A stretch of 64,000 nt of DNA from Linum tenue (taxonomy: Eukaryota; Streptophyta; Magnoliopsida; Malpighiales; Linaceae): contig CAMGYJ010000004.1 of assembly GCA_946122785.1 (NCBI GenBank), positions 18,684,150 to 18,748,149 on the forward strand, read 5' to 3'. The notes beneath the pieces were generated by a model, which worked only from the letters and a program-made list of their open reading frames with translations, did not search any database and was not told the DNA's origin. Below are positions 42,450 through 52,437 of this stretch, piece after piece (position 1 is the stretch's first letter; each line of letters begins with the position of its first letter). Both the position numbers and the translations under genes were made by a program.

Positions 42450-43165
42450 CGGGATATAAAAACTTATTTTGTTTGGATATTAAGAAGCTTATATCCTTTT
42501 GTTCCTAGAACATAACCATGGAAAATACTAGGAATAGCACGTGGAGCTAACTTAGATATATTATGTGATAATGTGGAAGCATAACAGAGGGAACCAAACA
42601 CCCTAAGATGAGAATAACTAGGGGGCTTATCATGGAGTAACTCATAAGGGCTCTTATTGTCTAAGAGTGGAGAAGAAAGACGATTAATGAGATGAACAGA
42701 ATGACTTACAACATGATTCCAGTAAGTAGAAGGAAGAGAAGATTGAAAAAGTAATGCTCGTGTCATGGCATGTAAATGTTGGTGTTTTTGTTCTACAATG
42801 CCATTTTGTTGAGATGTTTGAACACAAGTACGTTGATGGAAAATGCTATTTTTAGTGTAAAAATCATTATATTAGAATTCTTGTCCATTATCAGTTTGTA
42901 TGGATTTAATTTTCTTATCATATTAATTCAAAACGAATGTGTAGAAAGATTTTAACAAGGGTCTAACTTCTGACTTTGATTTCATTAGAAATAACCATGT
43001 ATGTCTAGAACAATCATCGACTACTGTTAGGAAATAGAGATGGCCAGAATTAGAAGTAATGGAAGCAGCACCCCATATATCAATATGTAGAAGGTCAAAA
43101 CAGTGAGCAGATACAGTTTGACTAATAGGAAAAGACAATCGTTTCTGTTTTGCACAGGGACACAC
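42450..43165 (-). pseudogene. Copia 4 integrase
   Basis: 43165-42923 shows the CPCAKQKRLSF zinc-binding end and VVDDCSRHTWLFLM. The core continues through broken frames near 42900-42780 (QTDNGQEF-like and QQNGIVEQKHQ-like). 42766-42464 holds SVHLINRLSSPLLDNKSPYE and FGSLCYASTL. A Pro/Ser/His-rich linker occupies 42447-42049. Confidence 0.82.
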
Positions 43166-43180
43166 AGAGCAATGAAAGTG

Positions 43181-44831
43181 TTAATTCATAGTAATAACAG
43201 GATCTATGGAATGTAGAAATGAGAATTTGGTATAGGGTAGATGTCCTAAACGATAGTGCCCGAGATCAATGCTGGTGTGTGAGGAAGAGGAGCTCTGGAT
43301 AGAGTTGGAAAGGTGTGAAGGTGACAATCCAGCAGCATGAGGATCCAGTTGGTATAAGCCATCTCGAAGATTAGCTATACCAATCGTCCTCAGAGACTGG
43401 AGGTCCTGTAGGAGGCAATGGGAACGAGCAAAGGTCAGTCCAAGTGCTACCTTGGCTGCCAACTTGCTCACAGAGACTAGGTTGAATGTAAAACTAGGGA
43501 CGAGAAGAACATCATGTAAGGGAAGAGAAGGAAACATGACACTGTCCTATATAGGTAATCAAAGCTTTATCACCATTAAGAAGGTAGACATATGTTGGGG
43601 GAACAGATCTATAGTTATCAAGATAATCTAGATAACTAACTATATGATCAGTAGCACCCGTATCAAGCATCCATTTAGGAGATGTATTAACTCTCATACA
43701 AGAAGATTGGATAACAGAAACCTTACCTGGTGGTGTGGGAGGAGCATGAGTGGTAATGGAACAAGCCTGACTGGCAGAAGGAAGTCCAAGAGAGACTGGG
43801 AAATCAGACGTAGCAGTGGGAGTGCTATAGGTAGGATGATGCTGAGAGGAACTGGAAGCCTGAGCCATGTCAGAATAGGGAGGCTGCTATTGAACGTAAT
43901 GGGACTGCATGAACTGAGTCATCTTTTGGTAAGTCTCTTGGATCTGATTCCATTCTTGAGGCTGGAATGGAATAGCAGGATGAACTAGATGAGGTGATTC
44001 ATCAGAAGAACCATCCTTTGTGGACACACAATGAGCCTTTGCGTTGCTTTTGTACCCAGGAGGAAAGCCATGGAGCTTGTAAAACTTGTCAACAGTGTGA
44101 CCATAGGAGTGACAATGAGTACAGAATGGCCGATTACTACCAGAGTGAGGCGGTTGAGGATTAGAAGAGGGATTAGGAGTGGGATAAGGAGATCTCGGTG
44201 GAGGATAAGATGGATTCCTACCAGGAGTGAAACCTCTGGAGTACATCGCCATTGAATCAGGCAAGGAAGGTGGGGCTAAGATGTGATTCTGTTTTTCTTG
44301 CTCAATGATCATAGCAAAAGCTTGGTTTAGACTAGGCATAGGGTTCATCAACATAATCGGAGATCGAGCAGCACCAAAAGAATCATTGAGTCCCCTAAAA
44401 AACCTAGGAACATAGTTGAATTGATGATTCTGACGCACTATAGCTAAACCACAGTTGCACAGACCATTGCAACGACAAGGAGGAATCGGCAAGAAATTAT
44501 CCAGTTCATGCATCCAAGTGGTCATCTGTGTGAAGTAAACACTTACGGACTGGGAACCTTGCTTGAATCGGAATAGATCTTCTTAGAGCTCAGCGATGCG
44601 GAAGTTGTTGCCGCGAGAGAAGCATTCGCGTAACTCATTCCAGACAAATAGAGCGTCTTCAAACCATTGAAACCCTAGAGCAATCGATGGAGAAACAGAA
44701 CGAAGAATCCATCCAAGTAGCAAGGTGTTGTTTCTTGACCAGGCATGAAAGAGAGGATCGACAGGATCAGGCTTCGCGATGGTGCCGTCGAGGAATTGCA
44801 GCTTGTTCTTCGTTGATAGAGCACGAATCAT
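43181..44831 (-). pseudogene. Copia 4 gag and protease
   Basis: 44831-44583 begins MIRALSTKNKLQFLDGTI, the usual gag start of this type. 44525-43887 contains YVPRFFRGLNDSF and a CTHCHSYGHTVDKFYKLHG zinc-binding segment, whose last metal ligand differs from the strict CCHC. Protease WMLDTGATDHIV is at about 43685-43650, and the pre-integrase block (LVPSFTFNLVSVSKL) is in 43537-43181. A stop near 43885 separates gag from protease. Confidence 0.85.
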
Positions 44832-44835
44832 GGCT

Positions 44836-44969
44836 GAGACAAATTTCCCTTTATATATGACTCTATATAACTCAACTAACTATACATTGGTTAACTCCTA
44901 ACCTATCTAACCGGTTCAAACATGAACCAACAACCTATCTACATGGGAATGATACCGTTTCCCTCAACA
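44836..44969 (-). repeat. 5' LTR copy of Copia 4, joined to gag
   Basis: 134 bp. A C16 homopolymer follows at 44984-44999, outside the element. Confidence 0.8.
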
Positions 44970-45149
44970 TCCTCTCCCTTACTCCCCCCCCCCCCCCCCG
45001 GCTGAATCCTCTTCCTTACTTTGTCTAAGCTATATATGTTTTTTTTTAATCCTACAAGTTGTCTGCTCAAGGGACAAAATCATATGATTTAGCAGCTTCT
45101 CGGGTGATTTATCATGTTGTCTTTCCAAATCAGGGATAGAGTAGGGTTC

Positions 45150-45591
45150 ATCTGTATGTCCATTGTTCGTTCCCGAGGCAGTGTTTGCTGCACTTTTTTG
45201 TAGGTATCTAAAAATTCCTCGGGTGCAATATTGGGAAGAGTTGATGGCTTTCTTGATTAGGAAGCTTGGTGGGTCGACGGAAGCTGCTGAATCTGGGCGT
45301 GTTATATGGCAGGCGTGGGTGAGCCACATATGGAGAGAGCGCTGCAAGAGGTTGTATGCAAGGGAAGCAAGAGATTTCCAGGTCTTGTTGAAAGCCATTC
45401 AGGGAGAGATTTAGTGTGTGCTGGGTTTGCAGAGGGTTTCCTTGTTTTGGTTAGTTAACCTGCCTTAGAGACTCAATTTTGATAGGTTTCTTTCTTTTGT
45501 TCGCAATTATTGGTTGATTCAACCTAGTTAGCAGGGCAGTTGCTGACAACACTTTTTGATGAATGAAGATCCCAACGATTCATTAAAAAAA
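45150..45591 (+). pseudogene. LINE 3'-end fragment
   Basis: The plus frame 45163-45414 ends with SHIWRERCKRLYAREARDF, the WRERN-type C-terminus of LINE ORF2. About 170 bp of 3' UTR follows, then CGATTCATTAAAAAAA at 45576-45591, a LINE-like tail. The 5' remainder is missing. Confidence 0.75.
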
Positions 45592-46375
45592 TCTATTATT
45601 TTTTAGGTTTTCATTAATTTTATTGATTTGTTTCCTCATTCTCCAAATGTACATATAGTGAGGGTGGGAACTGCTCTGATCCGTTCAAACAGTAAAGGAT
45701 TAACCCGGTTAATCAGATGAGAAATGTGTGTAATCTATTACCAGAAATTGGATTGATTGAATTCGACCCGGATTTGACTTGGAAATCATTTTTGCCTATT
45801 TTTCTCCAAAATGCAGCAGTTAAAGAGAAATTAGAAAATTTGACAATGATGAATGTGCTACCATATATTCCTACTATCATATATTCAATCATTCTACACT
45901 TTGATATATATGTTCATACCATCATATGGTACATTTCCATACCATGTGGTATGATCTTATGTAATGCTAAGCATTACCATCATGGTATAGATTAGTAACA
46001 AATGTCTCACATTTTTTTGACAAAACCTGAATCAAATCGAAATATAATCTCACACAGAACACAAGATTTACGTGGTTTCCTCAACGGCAAGCGTTGAGAC
46101 TAGTCCACGGTACAAGCTGTTAGGGTTTTCTTATTTCTGTTTAAAAATATATCAAAGTAACTATCATTTTGAAGAACACTATTAATCAAATATGTAAAAA
46201 AGTTAAACTAAACTTAAAACAAAAAAATTGGCTATTAATTTTTTTTATAAGATTGATGTAGTATTATTGAAGTTCAAATAAACAAACAAGAAGAAACAAG
46301 AAAAGAGATAAAAGGCAACATCAGGAGAAACAACAGTCGACATGAGTAGCTTTATCCCAAAGCATCAAAACCAGC
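45592..46375. other. intergenic with short repeats
   Basis: No gene. It includes the dispersed repeat copy at 45858-45990. The segment 46030-46120 (ACACAAGATTTACGTGGTTTCC...) resembles phrases found in plant LTRs but has no partner here. Confidence 0.5.
45858..45990 (-). repeat. dispersed short repeat, copy 2
   Basis: The reverse complement is collinear with 29115-29255 (GTGGTATG, GTGTAGAATGA-like and GATAGTAGGAATATA blocks in the same order). It contains nested TACCATNNGGTA palindromes. Confidence 0.6.
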
Positions 46376-46383
46376 AGCAGAAC

Positions 46384-47248
46384 TAGGCCTGTTAGCGGTG
46401 CGGTTTCGGTTTCAACCGAACCGCAAAGGCGGTTAGCCGACACCGAGAAAGAGGTAAAATCGGAAACCGCAACCGCGACCGACGGCACCATCGGTTAGCC
46501 GAAAACCGCAACCGTCGGTTTCGGTTTCAACGACGGTTATTCAGAGACCGACGCACACCACCTCCGACCACCACCGTCGCTATGCACGTCACCGAAAAAT
46601 CCCAATTTTGAACCATCGGCAGAGGAAGAAGAGAGACCCGTCGGAGGTAGAGCGTCGAGAGGAGGATTTGGATCTAAATCCGTCGCCGAAGGCAGAGGAG
46701 GAGCGATGACGAGCATACATGGTCGGAGTTCTTGATCGGCGGGAGAGGCAGAGGAGTGGATTTGAATCCGTTTTTGCCGCTCGAAACATGCAAGGCGGAG
46801 GTGGAGCAACGGCCATCGCCGCTTCGAAATCGACCTCTGGATTGGGAGGCGGAGTGAGGGGGGCGACGAGTTAGAGGATTGGGCGACGAGTTAGAGGATT
46901 GGATCTGGAGGATACAGGGAAAGGAAGAGAGGGGGAGAGGCGGAGAGCGGCTAGGGGAGAGGATATGGGTTAGCGATGGAGGAGGGAGAAGAAGGCAACG
47001 GAGAAGAAGGGAGAGACCTGCAAGAGGAGAGGGAAAATCATGTTTAGGAGAGGGAAAATCGTGTTGAGGAAGAGGAAGAGAGTGGGGGACTAGGGGTTGC
47101 AGGGGGAGATTAGGGGTGAGAAGTCGGTTTTCGGTTGAACCGAGTTTAGCTCGGTTTTTCACTTGCGGTTTGCGGTTAGGTTTATAACCGTTCGGTTCGA
47201 GGCGGTTTTCGGTTGAACCGAGAAACCGCCAACCGATTATCACCCCTA
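46384..47248. mobile_element. hAT-type non-autonomous element 2
   Basis: 865 bp. It is flanked on both sides by exactly AGCAGAAC (46376-46383 and 47249-47256), an 8-bp target duplication. The left end is TAGGCCTGTTAGCGGTGCGG; the right end on the other strand is TAGGGGTGATAATCGGTTGG. Subterminal parts are made of CGGTTTCGGTT and CCGAACCG words. The interior (46560-47090) is GC-richer and purine-biased with open frames on the minus strand (up to 189 codons), which may be low-complexity or captured host sequence. No transposase. Confidence 0.92.
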
Positions 47249-47374
47249 AGCAGAACCGTTCTCATGCCTCTTAGCTGCTAAACCATCCATAGCGTTTATT
47301 TCCATTTCCAGGACCATCCATAGAGTTAAGCTTCTTAGCCTATTAAAATTTATAGAGAAAAAGACTAGACATCC

Positions 47375-47681
47375 GAGGAATTCTACAATGCTATATAGCA
47401 TTGGTGCTATAGGTTTTTACCTTTATGGTACAACTTGAAATTGTACCTTGAATGTTATGGTACAACTTCAGATTGTACCTATACTTTTTTACAAATTTTT
47501 TTATGGTACAACTTAAACTTGTAACTTATGTGATGGTACAACTTCAAGTTGTAAAATTGTACCATAACATAATGATACAAATTCCTTTATGGTACAACCT
47601 AAACTTATATATTTAATGTTATGGTACAACTTCAAGTTGTACATTAAAGCATCAATACTATATAGTATAGTAGAAGTGCTC
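47375..47681. mobile_element. small Mutator-like element made of repeated palindromic units
   Basis: 307 bp. It is flanked by an exact 10-bp duplication CTAGACATCC (47365-47374 and 47682-47691). The terminal inverted repeats of about 34 bp align without gaps: GAGGAATTCTACAATGCTAT at the left; GAGCACTTCTACTATACTAT at the right, read on the other strand. Between them a unit close to TATGGTACAACTTNAAGTTG is repeated about six to seven times; each unit can fold on itself. Confidence 0.9.
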
Positions 47682-47691
47682 CTAGACATCC

Positions 47692-48856
47692 TCCTTAAAT
47701 AATGATATGTAGTGACATAACATGTTATAGTAATCATGCACAACATTTTTTTTTTTAGAATCCACAACAAACTCGTGGAAGGGATCCGCTCTTCTGGCGG
47801 CTATGTTAGTCAAAGTAATAGTAAGCAGATCTGGTAAGAAATTTCACGCTAACTTCTCCCAATGTTGTATGAGAAAAGAATAAATAATAGATCAAAAAAT
47901 ATGGAGAACTGTGCATGATTTTGTCATACAGTAGTACAGTACCAAACTTCGTTTTGAACAAGTTACTCACTATTCATAACAAAAACAAATTACTCATTGG
48001 AGAAAAGAAGCCCAATCGTAAAGCGGTAATACTTGTTGATAAAATAAAATGAAAAAAGGTAAAATTACCAACAAAAAATAATTGCTTGTATATGTGTAAC
48101 CTAAAAAATATTTGTATACGTTGTCCATATTATCAACTAAATAATTTCCTCCATTCAAGCCATTGCAATTTACTTACAAATTAATTTGTGATTAAATTTT
48201 ATACTTATTTATAGCAAGAAAAAACATAGATTTTCACGAACAGGAGTTCACCGTTCCTTTCTTTAGTCACTTTAGCTTTCATGTTCAATTTCATTTGCTG
48301 ACACATTGCAAATGTGTCCTCGGTGGTATCATTAATGCAATTGTAAAAGTTATGTCATCTTTCAAGAGCGAACAAGTCCAGTAATAATATCATTGGTTTT
48401 GAACTTTGAGATCTCAAGTTTCAATTTTTTAATTAGTATCTAATTATAAACTAATTCTATATCACTCTTATAAAAAAATGCAATAAGAATGTGGATAATT
48501 TAAGAGGCCACATCTTTTTTAACAAGATGACCAATAATAAAATTCACCAACCATCATCTTTATGGAAAAAATATGTATATATAGTGAATTGGATTGTACG
48601 AAGGGTAAATTGAGTGGTACCCTCAGTAATAAACTGTTATCTAAACTCTGAATTAATAAAATTTTCCGACATGATATCATACTATAACTCCTAATTAGTA
48701 AACCTTATATTTCGATAAATCAAGATCATCGATTGTTATGTCTAATTAAATTGATCTTAGACTATAACATTTAGAGAAGTAGGATCTAAGTTTTACTCAT
48801 TAGGATTTAAAGTAGAGTATATTACCTAGATACTCCTTGTGGAGCGGAATTATATG
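47692..48856. other. AT-rich intergenic
   Basis: No gene or bounded repeat recognised. Confidence 0.5.
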
Positions 48857-49313
48857 TGTTGAATCTTTGATCTCCATACTTCATAATGTCATTCTCGAAA
48901 CTCTCGAGTAGGGATATCTTAATGGCAAGAAAACTCCAAACATAGCTGCGAAATTACTAAGTTAAACGAAAAAATAACAAAGACAAACATAAATCGAATT
49001 TCAACCTTCTCTATTATTAACTATAACAAATCACATATTTATAATATTACACAACCAAATCTCTTTCCTTCTCACCCTAGTATTTTGCATCTTTCCTTTT
49101 CTTTTTACTACTTGAGTTCCTTTTCTTCCCTTACAAGAAATAATGATTAATTACTAAAATATTTACTACTAATCCTAGACCAACTACAAAAAATATATTA
49201 ATTTTATATTAACAATAAATAATTCCAAAACAATAACTAAATACGCCTAATTTATTTAACGATACACAAATCTAATTCATTGGATTGTTCTGCCAATTAG
49301 ATCTCGTAACATA
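48857..49313 (+). repeat. possible solo Copia LTR
   Basis: It starts TGTTGAATC, ends CTCGTAACA, and is followed by TAGTATCATACC (49314-49325), which matches 9 of 12 positions of the Copia primer site TGGTATCAGAGC. No internal region follows. The call rests on these three signs only. Confidence 0.3.
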
Positions 49314-49325
49314 GTATCATACCTC

Positions 49326-50594
49326 AAACTCTTGTACATTCAAAGTCTAAATAGGATTTTCTTATTAAAGGTAAGTGCTACCCTTAAATTTACAATGTGT
49401 ACCATAAAATTCTCGATCTACCAATCATTTTGTATACAACCACTTATAAACCTTTAAGTGGTCGTTTGGATGGGGATATAATACAAGGAATTTTTTAGGA
49501 ATTTGGACCAAATCCCTCGTTTAAACTCTAGGTAATTTATTTGCAGGATTTATGTCAAATTATTCATTTGCTTATAGATGCATGTATTCAATTAAAATCT
49601 CACATTTGAGCCGAAGTTCATAATTTCCCTTTGTCTTCATCTATCCATCATTTATTTTTCTTCTAACATAAACCCATCGATAACTCCAATCGCCGCTCGA
49701 GAAATCACATCCGAACTCAGTCTTCAATGACACATGAAATAAGAGAGACTTTTTAGGGATTTTCATTGGAGTAACAAGCAAGGAAAGGTAAAGCAAAAAG
49801 GGTAATATAGTTTAGAGATTTTTCAATTTATAGATGCATAATAATTAAGATAAGTTATTGTATAAGAGAGTGAATCTCGAATAGCATCATGCATACTAAG
49901 GCTCAATCATATCATGCATCAATGACTCGTTTATATCATCACTCTATCCCTTCCACTAAGGTCATTCTCCACCCGTGCATGCACCTCTTGTGATAGAGAT
50001 TTAACTAGTTAATGTGTGTTTGGTTTTATGTCATTACCTAATTAATGAAGAACAAGGAAGTTACGATAGCACATGATTAAGTGTGGGCCTCTTCAGTCAT
50101 AATTGATGGTCTATAGCACGATGATCTAATAATCAAGCATTGATACTAGTCGGGGTATAGATGGTTGATCATTCCCTATATACTCATTTAGAATCAATGA
50201 GGTATCACTAATGGGTAATTTCTTAATAACCTAGATGATACCAAGCACAATGCATATAGTAGCACGCTATAGAATCATAAACAACTATCATAAAGAAAGC
50301 ATTCATACTAGATAAACAACAATGATCGTTACATGGGCATCAAAAGCAAGCATCCATGCATACATAACAAACATAAAAATTCATAAGCATAAACACAAGC
50401 ATCATATGAAATCATAGAATCAATACAAACAAAGATAAATGAGTTCACATCCTTACAAAGTCAATTTCGAACTATCAACATAGAAGAAAAGGAGGGTACC
50501 ACCATCGATGATAAAAGCATCTCCCTAGCTGCACCCTCTCCTATGAAACCTAAGCTCTTACTCGAGCAGAGTATACAGAAGTTTGAATATAGTT
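49326..50594. other. intergenic; possible LTR on the minus strand up to 50.9 kb
   Basis: No coding. From about 49860 to 50900 the style changes (GCAT/ATCAT-rich), and on the minus strand a TATAAATA box lies at 50835-50842, followed by GAGGGCTAG. This may be an LTR or promoter of a further element reading leftwards. No primer site or partner was found. Confidence 0.35.
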
Positions 50595-50602
50595 GTATAG
50601 GC

Positions 50603-50801
50603 CAATGAAGTGAAAATCGCGCTTTAAAACTTAAAAACCTATGATTTTATGTTTCTAGGTCACTAAAACGCTTCTACACAAAATCTCAGTTTTTGTAACA
50701 TATGTAGTTAAAAATTCTGCTTTAAAACTTAAAAACTGACAATTTTACGCTTCTAAACCACCAAAACGTTTTCACGTAGAAACTCATTTTTTACTACATT
50801 G
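50603..50801. mobile_element. miniature inverted-repeat element, second copy
   Basis: 199 bp, related in reverse orientation to 11304-11504. The ends are CAATGAAGTGAAAATCGCGC and, on the other strand, CAATGTAGTAAAAAATGAG. The flanks GTATAGGC and GTACAAGC agree at 6 of 8 positions, a worn 8-bp duplication. The internal AAACTTAAAAAC...CACNAAAACG unit again appears twice. Confidence 0.8.
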
Positions 50802-50834
50802 GTACAAGCTACTAAACTAATGATTCTAGCCCTC

Positions 50835-50842
50835 TATTTATA
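50835..50842 (-). promoter_or_regulatory. TATA box candidate (minus strand)
   Basis: TATAAATA on the minus strand in a C-rich context, directed towards the region 49860-50800. Confidence 0.35.
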
Positions 50843-50901
50843 GGGGGGAACTTGGCTAAAAACATCCAAAAACCGACTAGGACAATTGATTCAGGTCTAA
50901 T

Positions 50902-52286
50902 TGTACGCATTTTACTCCCATTTTCCTTAGGCGTTTGTGGCAATTGTGTTCCTAAAAGGGTGGTTTTACACTAGGTTTCTTGTGTTTTAGCATGTTTCAG
51001 GATCTAACAGGTGAAACCAGCCCCGGAGTCGAAAGTTGGACGAAAAGGAGCGAAAACCGGGAGAAGAGGTGAAAAACCGGCAGTTCACGGTTTCCCTTAA
51101 GAGTTCACGGTCTGCTAAGACCGTGAAGAGGAGGCATGGGCCGTGAACATCAAGCCGTCCACGGCACTTCCTGAAGTTACTCAGGAAAGGCGAGTTCATG
51201 GTCACTAAGACGCATTCAAGAGTGTACAGACACCAACATTGAGTTAATAGACACATTCAAGAGTTTACCGCCGTGAACAGAGCCCGAACCCTGTTTAAAA
51301 GGAGAGCTGAAAGGAAGAGAGGGGGAGAGCCCAAGAGTGAGAAAGTGTCTTCTTCATATTTTGGAGAGAGAAAGAACGAACCAAGGAAGAAAGAAGGCTA
51401 GGGTTTGCTCCAACTGAAGAGTTGGGAAGATTCTCCCCAAGAGAAGATCAACACAAGCTCAAAGGAGATTGAAGGCATCACCATGATGGTTTCTACCTGT
51501 TCCTCTTGTGTTCTTCCCCTTTCTAGCATGGAGTAGTTTCCTTTTTCACTTGGGTGTTGTGAAACCCTAACTATTTGCCATGTAGTTGTTGTGTGAATTG
51601 AATGATTGTTTATGGCTATTGTTTAATTCAATGATTGATGTATTTTTCATGTTGATTGTCCATGTTTGTGCTTAGCAATCCAATTGGCCATTCTAACCTA
51701 GATTATAGGGAACCCCCCCCCCTTCAAGGGAGGCTCAATTGAGTTGGGATTCCTTGGGCTTTTTAAGTCACCAATCTAGGTTAATGTAGGGAAAACCTCT
51801 ATGTTGAATTAAGCAATTTGGTTAAGCGCGATTAAGCCGACCAACCATTGGGTTGAGTGAGAGAGAGAGAGAGTTAACCATTGATTGCCTTAACCAAGAG
51901 GGCTACTTGAGTAGCCTATAATGTATCCCTTGGTTTGATCGAGAGTGCGGTCTACGACCATAGTTGCGTTTCCTAGCGGTTGGCGGTCATCTTGCCCATT
52001 GAAATCACTTTGATTCACATGCCATGGTAGTAGTTAGGGGGAAACGAAACCCGAGTGATCCTTCTCACAAAGACCTTTCAAAACCATTTACTTTTGTCTT
52101 TTTTTACTTTAAATAGCAAACTTTTCAACCAAAACCGATTTGCTAGATAATGTTTCAAACAATTGAAGTAGGGGTACACGAACCGACCCGAGTCGATAAT
52201 TAAACATACTTGCTCTGTATTGCATCCTACTAAGGTTTATACTTGGACCTTAGGCGGGAATTAATTGTGATACTCGGGACGAGTCA
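50902..52286 (+). repeat. 5' LTR of the Athila-like element
   Basis: About 1385 bp, TGTACG... to ...GACGAGTCA. It contains GTGAAC/GTTCACGG inverted words (51080-51150), a C8-10 run near 51712 and a GA microsatellite at 51860-51873. Its first half is duplicated at 54980-55815. Confidence 0.82.
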
Positions 52287-52292
52287 AGTTTT

Positions 52293-52310
52293 TGGCGCCA
52301 TTGCCGGGGA
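52293..52310 (+). promoter_or_regulatory. primer binding site (tRNA-Asp type)
   Basis: TGGCGCCATTGCCGGGGA, seven bases after the LTR CA end. It is one base away from the common Athila/Tat site TGGCGCCGTTGCCGGGGA. Confidence 0.88.
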
Positions 52311-52437
52311 ACAACGGTCTGTTATCTTGAAAAAGTTGTTTGGTGTTAATCTAACTTTTAATTTCCAGTTTTGAAAGTGTGTGTGCTTTGTTTGTGCAAG
52401 ACTTGGTGTTATTATCTCATAGTGTGTAGGGAGGTGC

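Larger units (their letters stand above)
40560..44969 (-). mobile_element. Copia element 4 with short LTR copies
   Basis: Minus strand. Matching terminal copies lie at 44836-44969 and 40560-40693; both start TGTTGAGGGAAA on the minus strand. Between them are gag, protease, integrase, RT and RNase H. The polypurine-like GCGAGGGGG lies just before the 3' copy. The 5' copy passes within four bases of the gag ATG, so the end of the LTR and the primer binding site seem to be deleted. There are frame breaks throughout. Confidence 0.87.

Noticed and set aside
46674..47243. 189-codon Pro/Ser-rich minus-strand frame as a host gene
   Set aside because: It lies inside a bounded hAT-type element with an exact duplication; its Pro/Ser/Leu composition fits low-complexity GA/CT-rich DNA. 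Capture of host sequence is kept only as a finding.
47401..47690. repeated TATGGTACAACTT units as a CRISPR-like array
   Set aside because: Plant context, no unique spacers, and the repeats lie inside a transposon-like unit with inverted ends.
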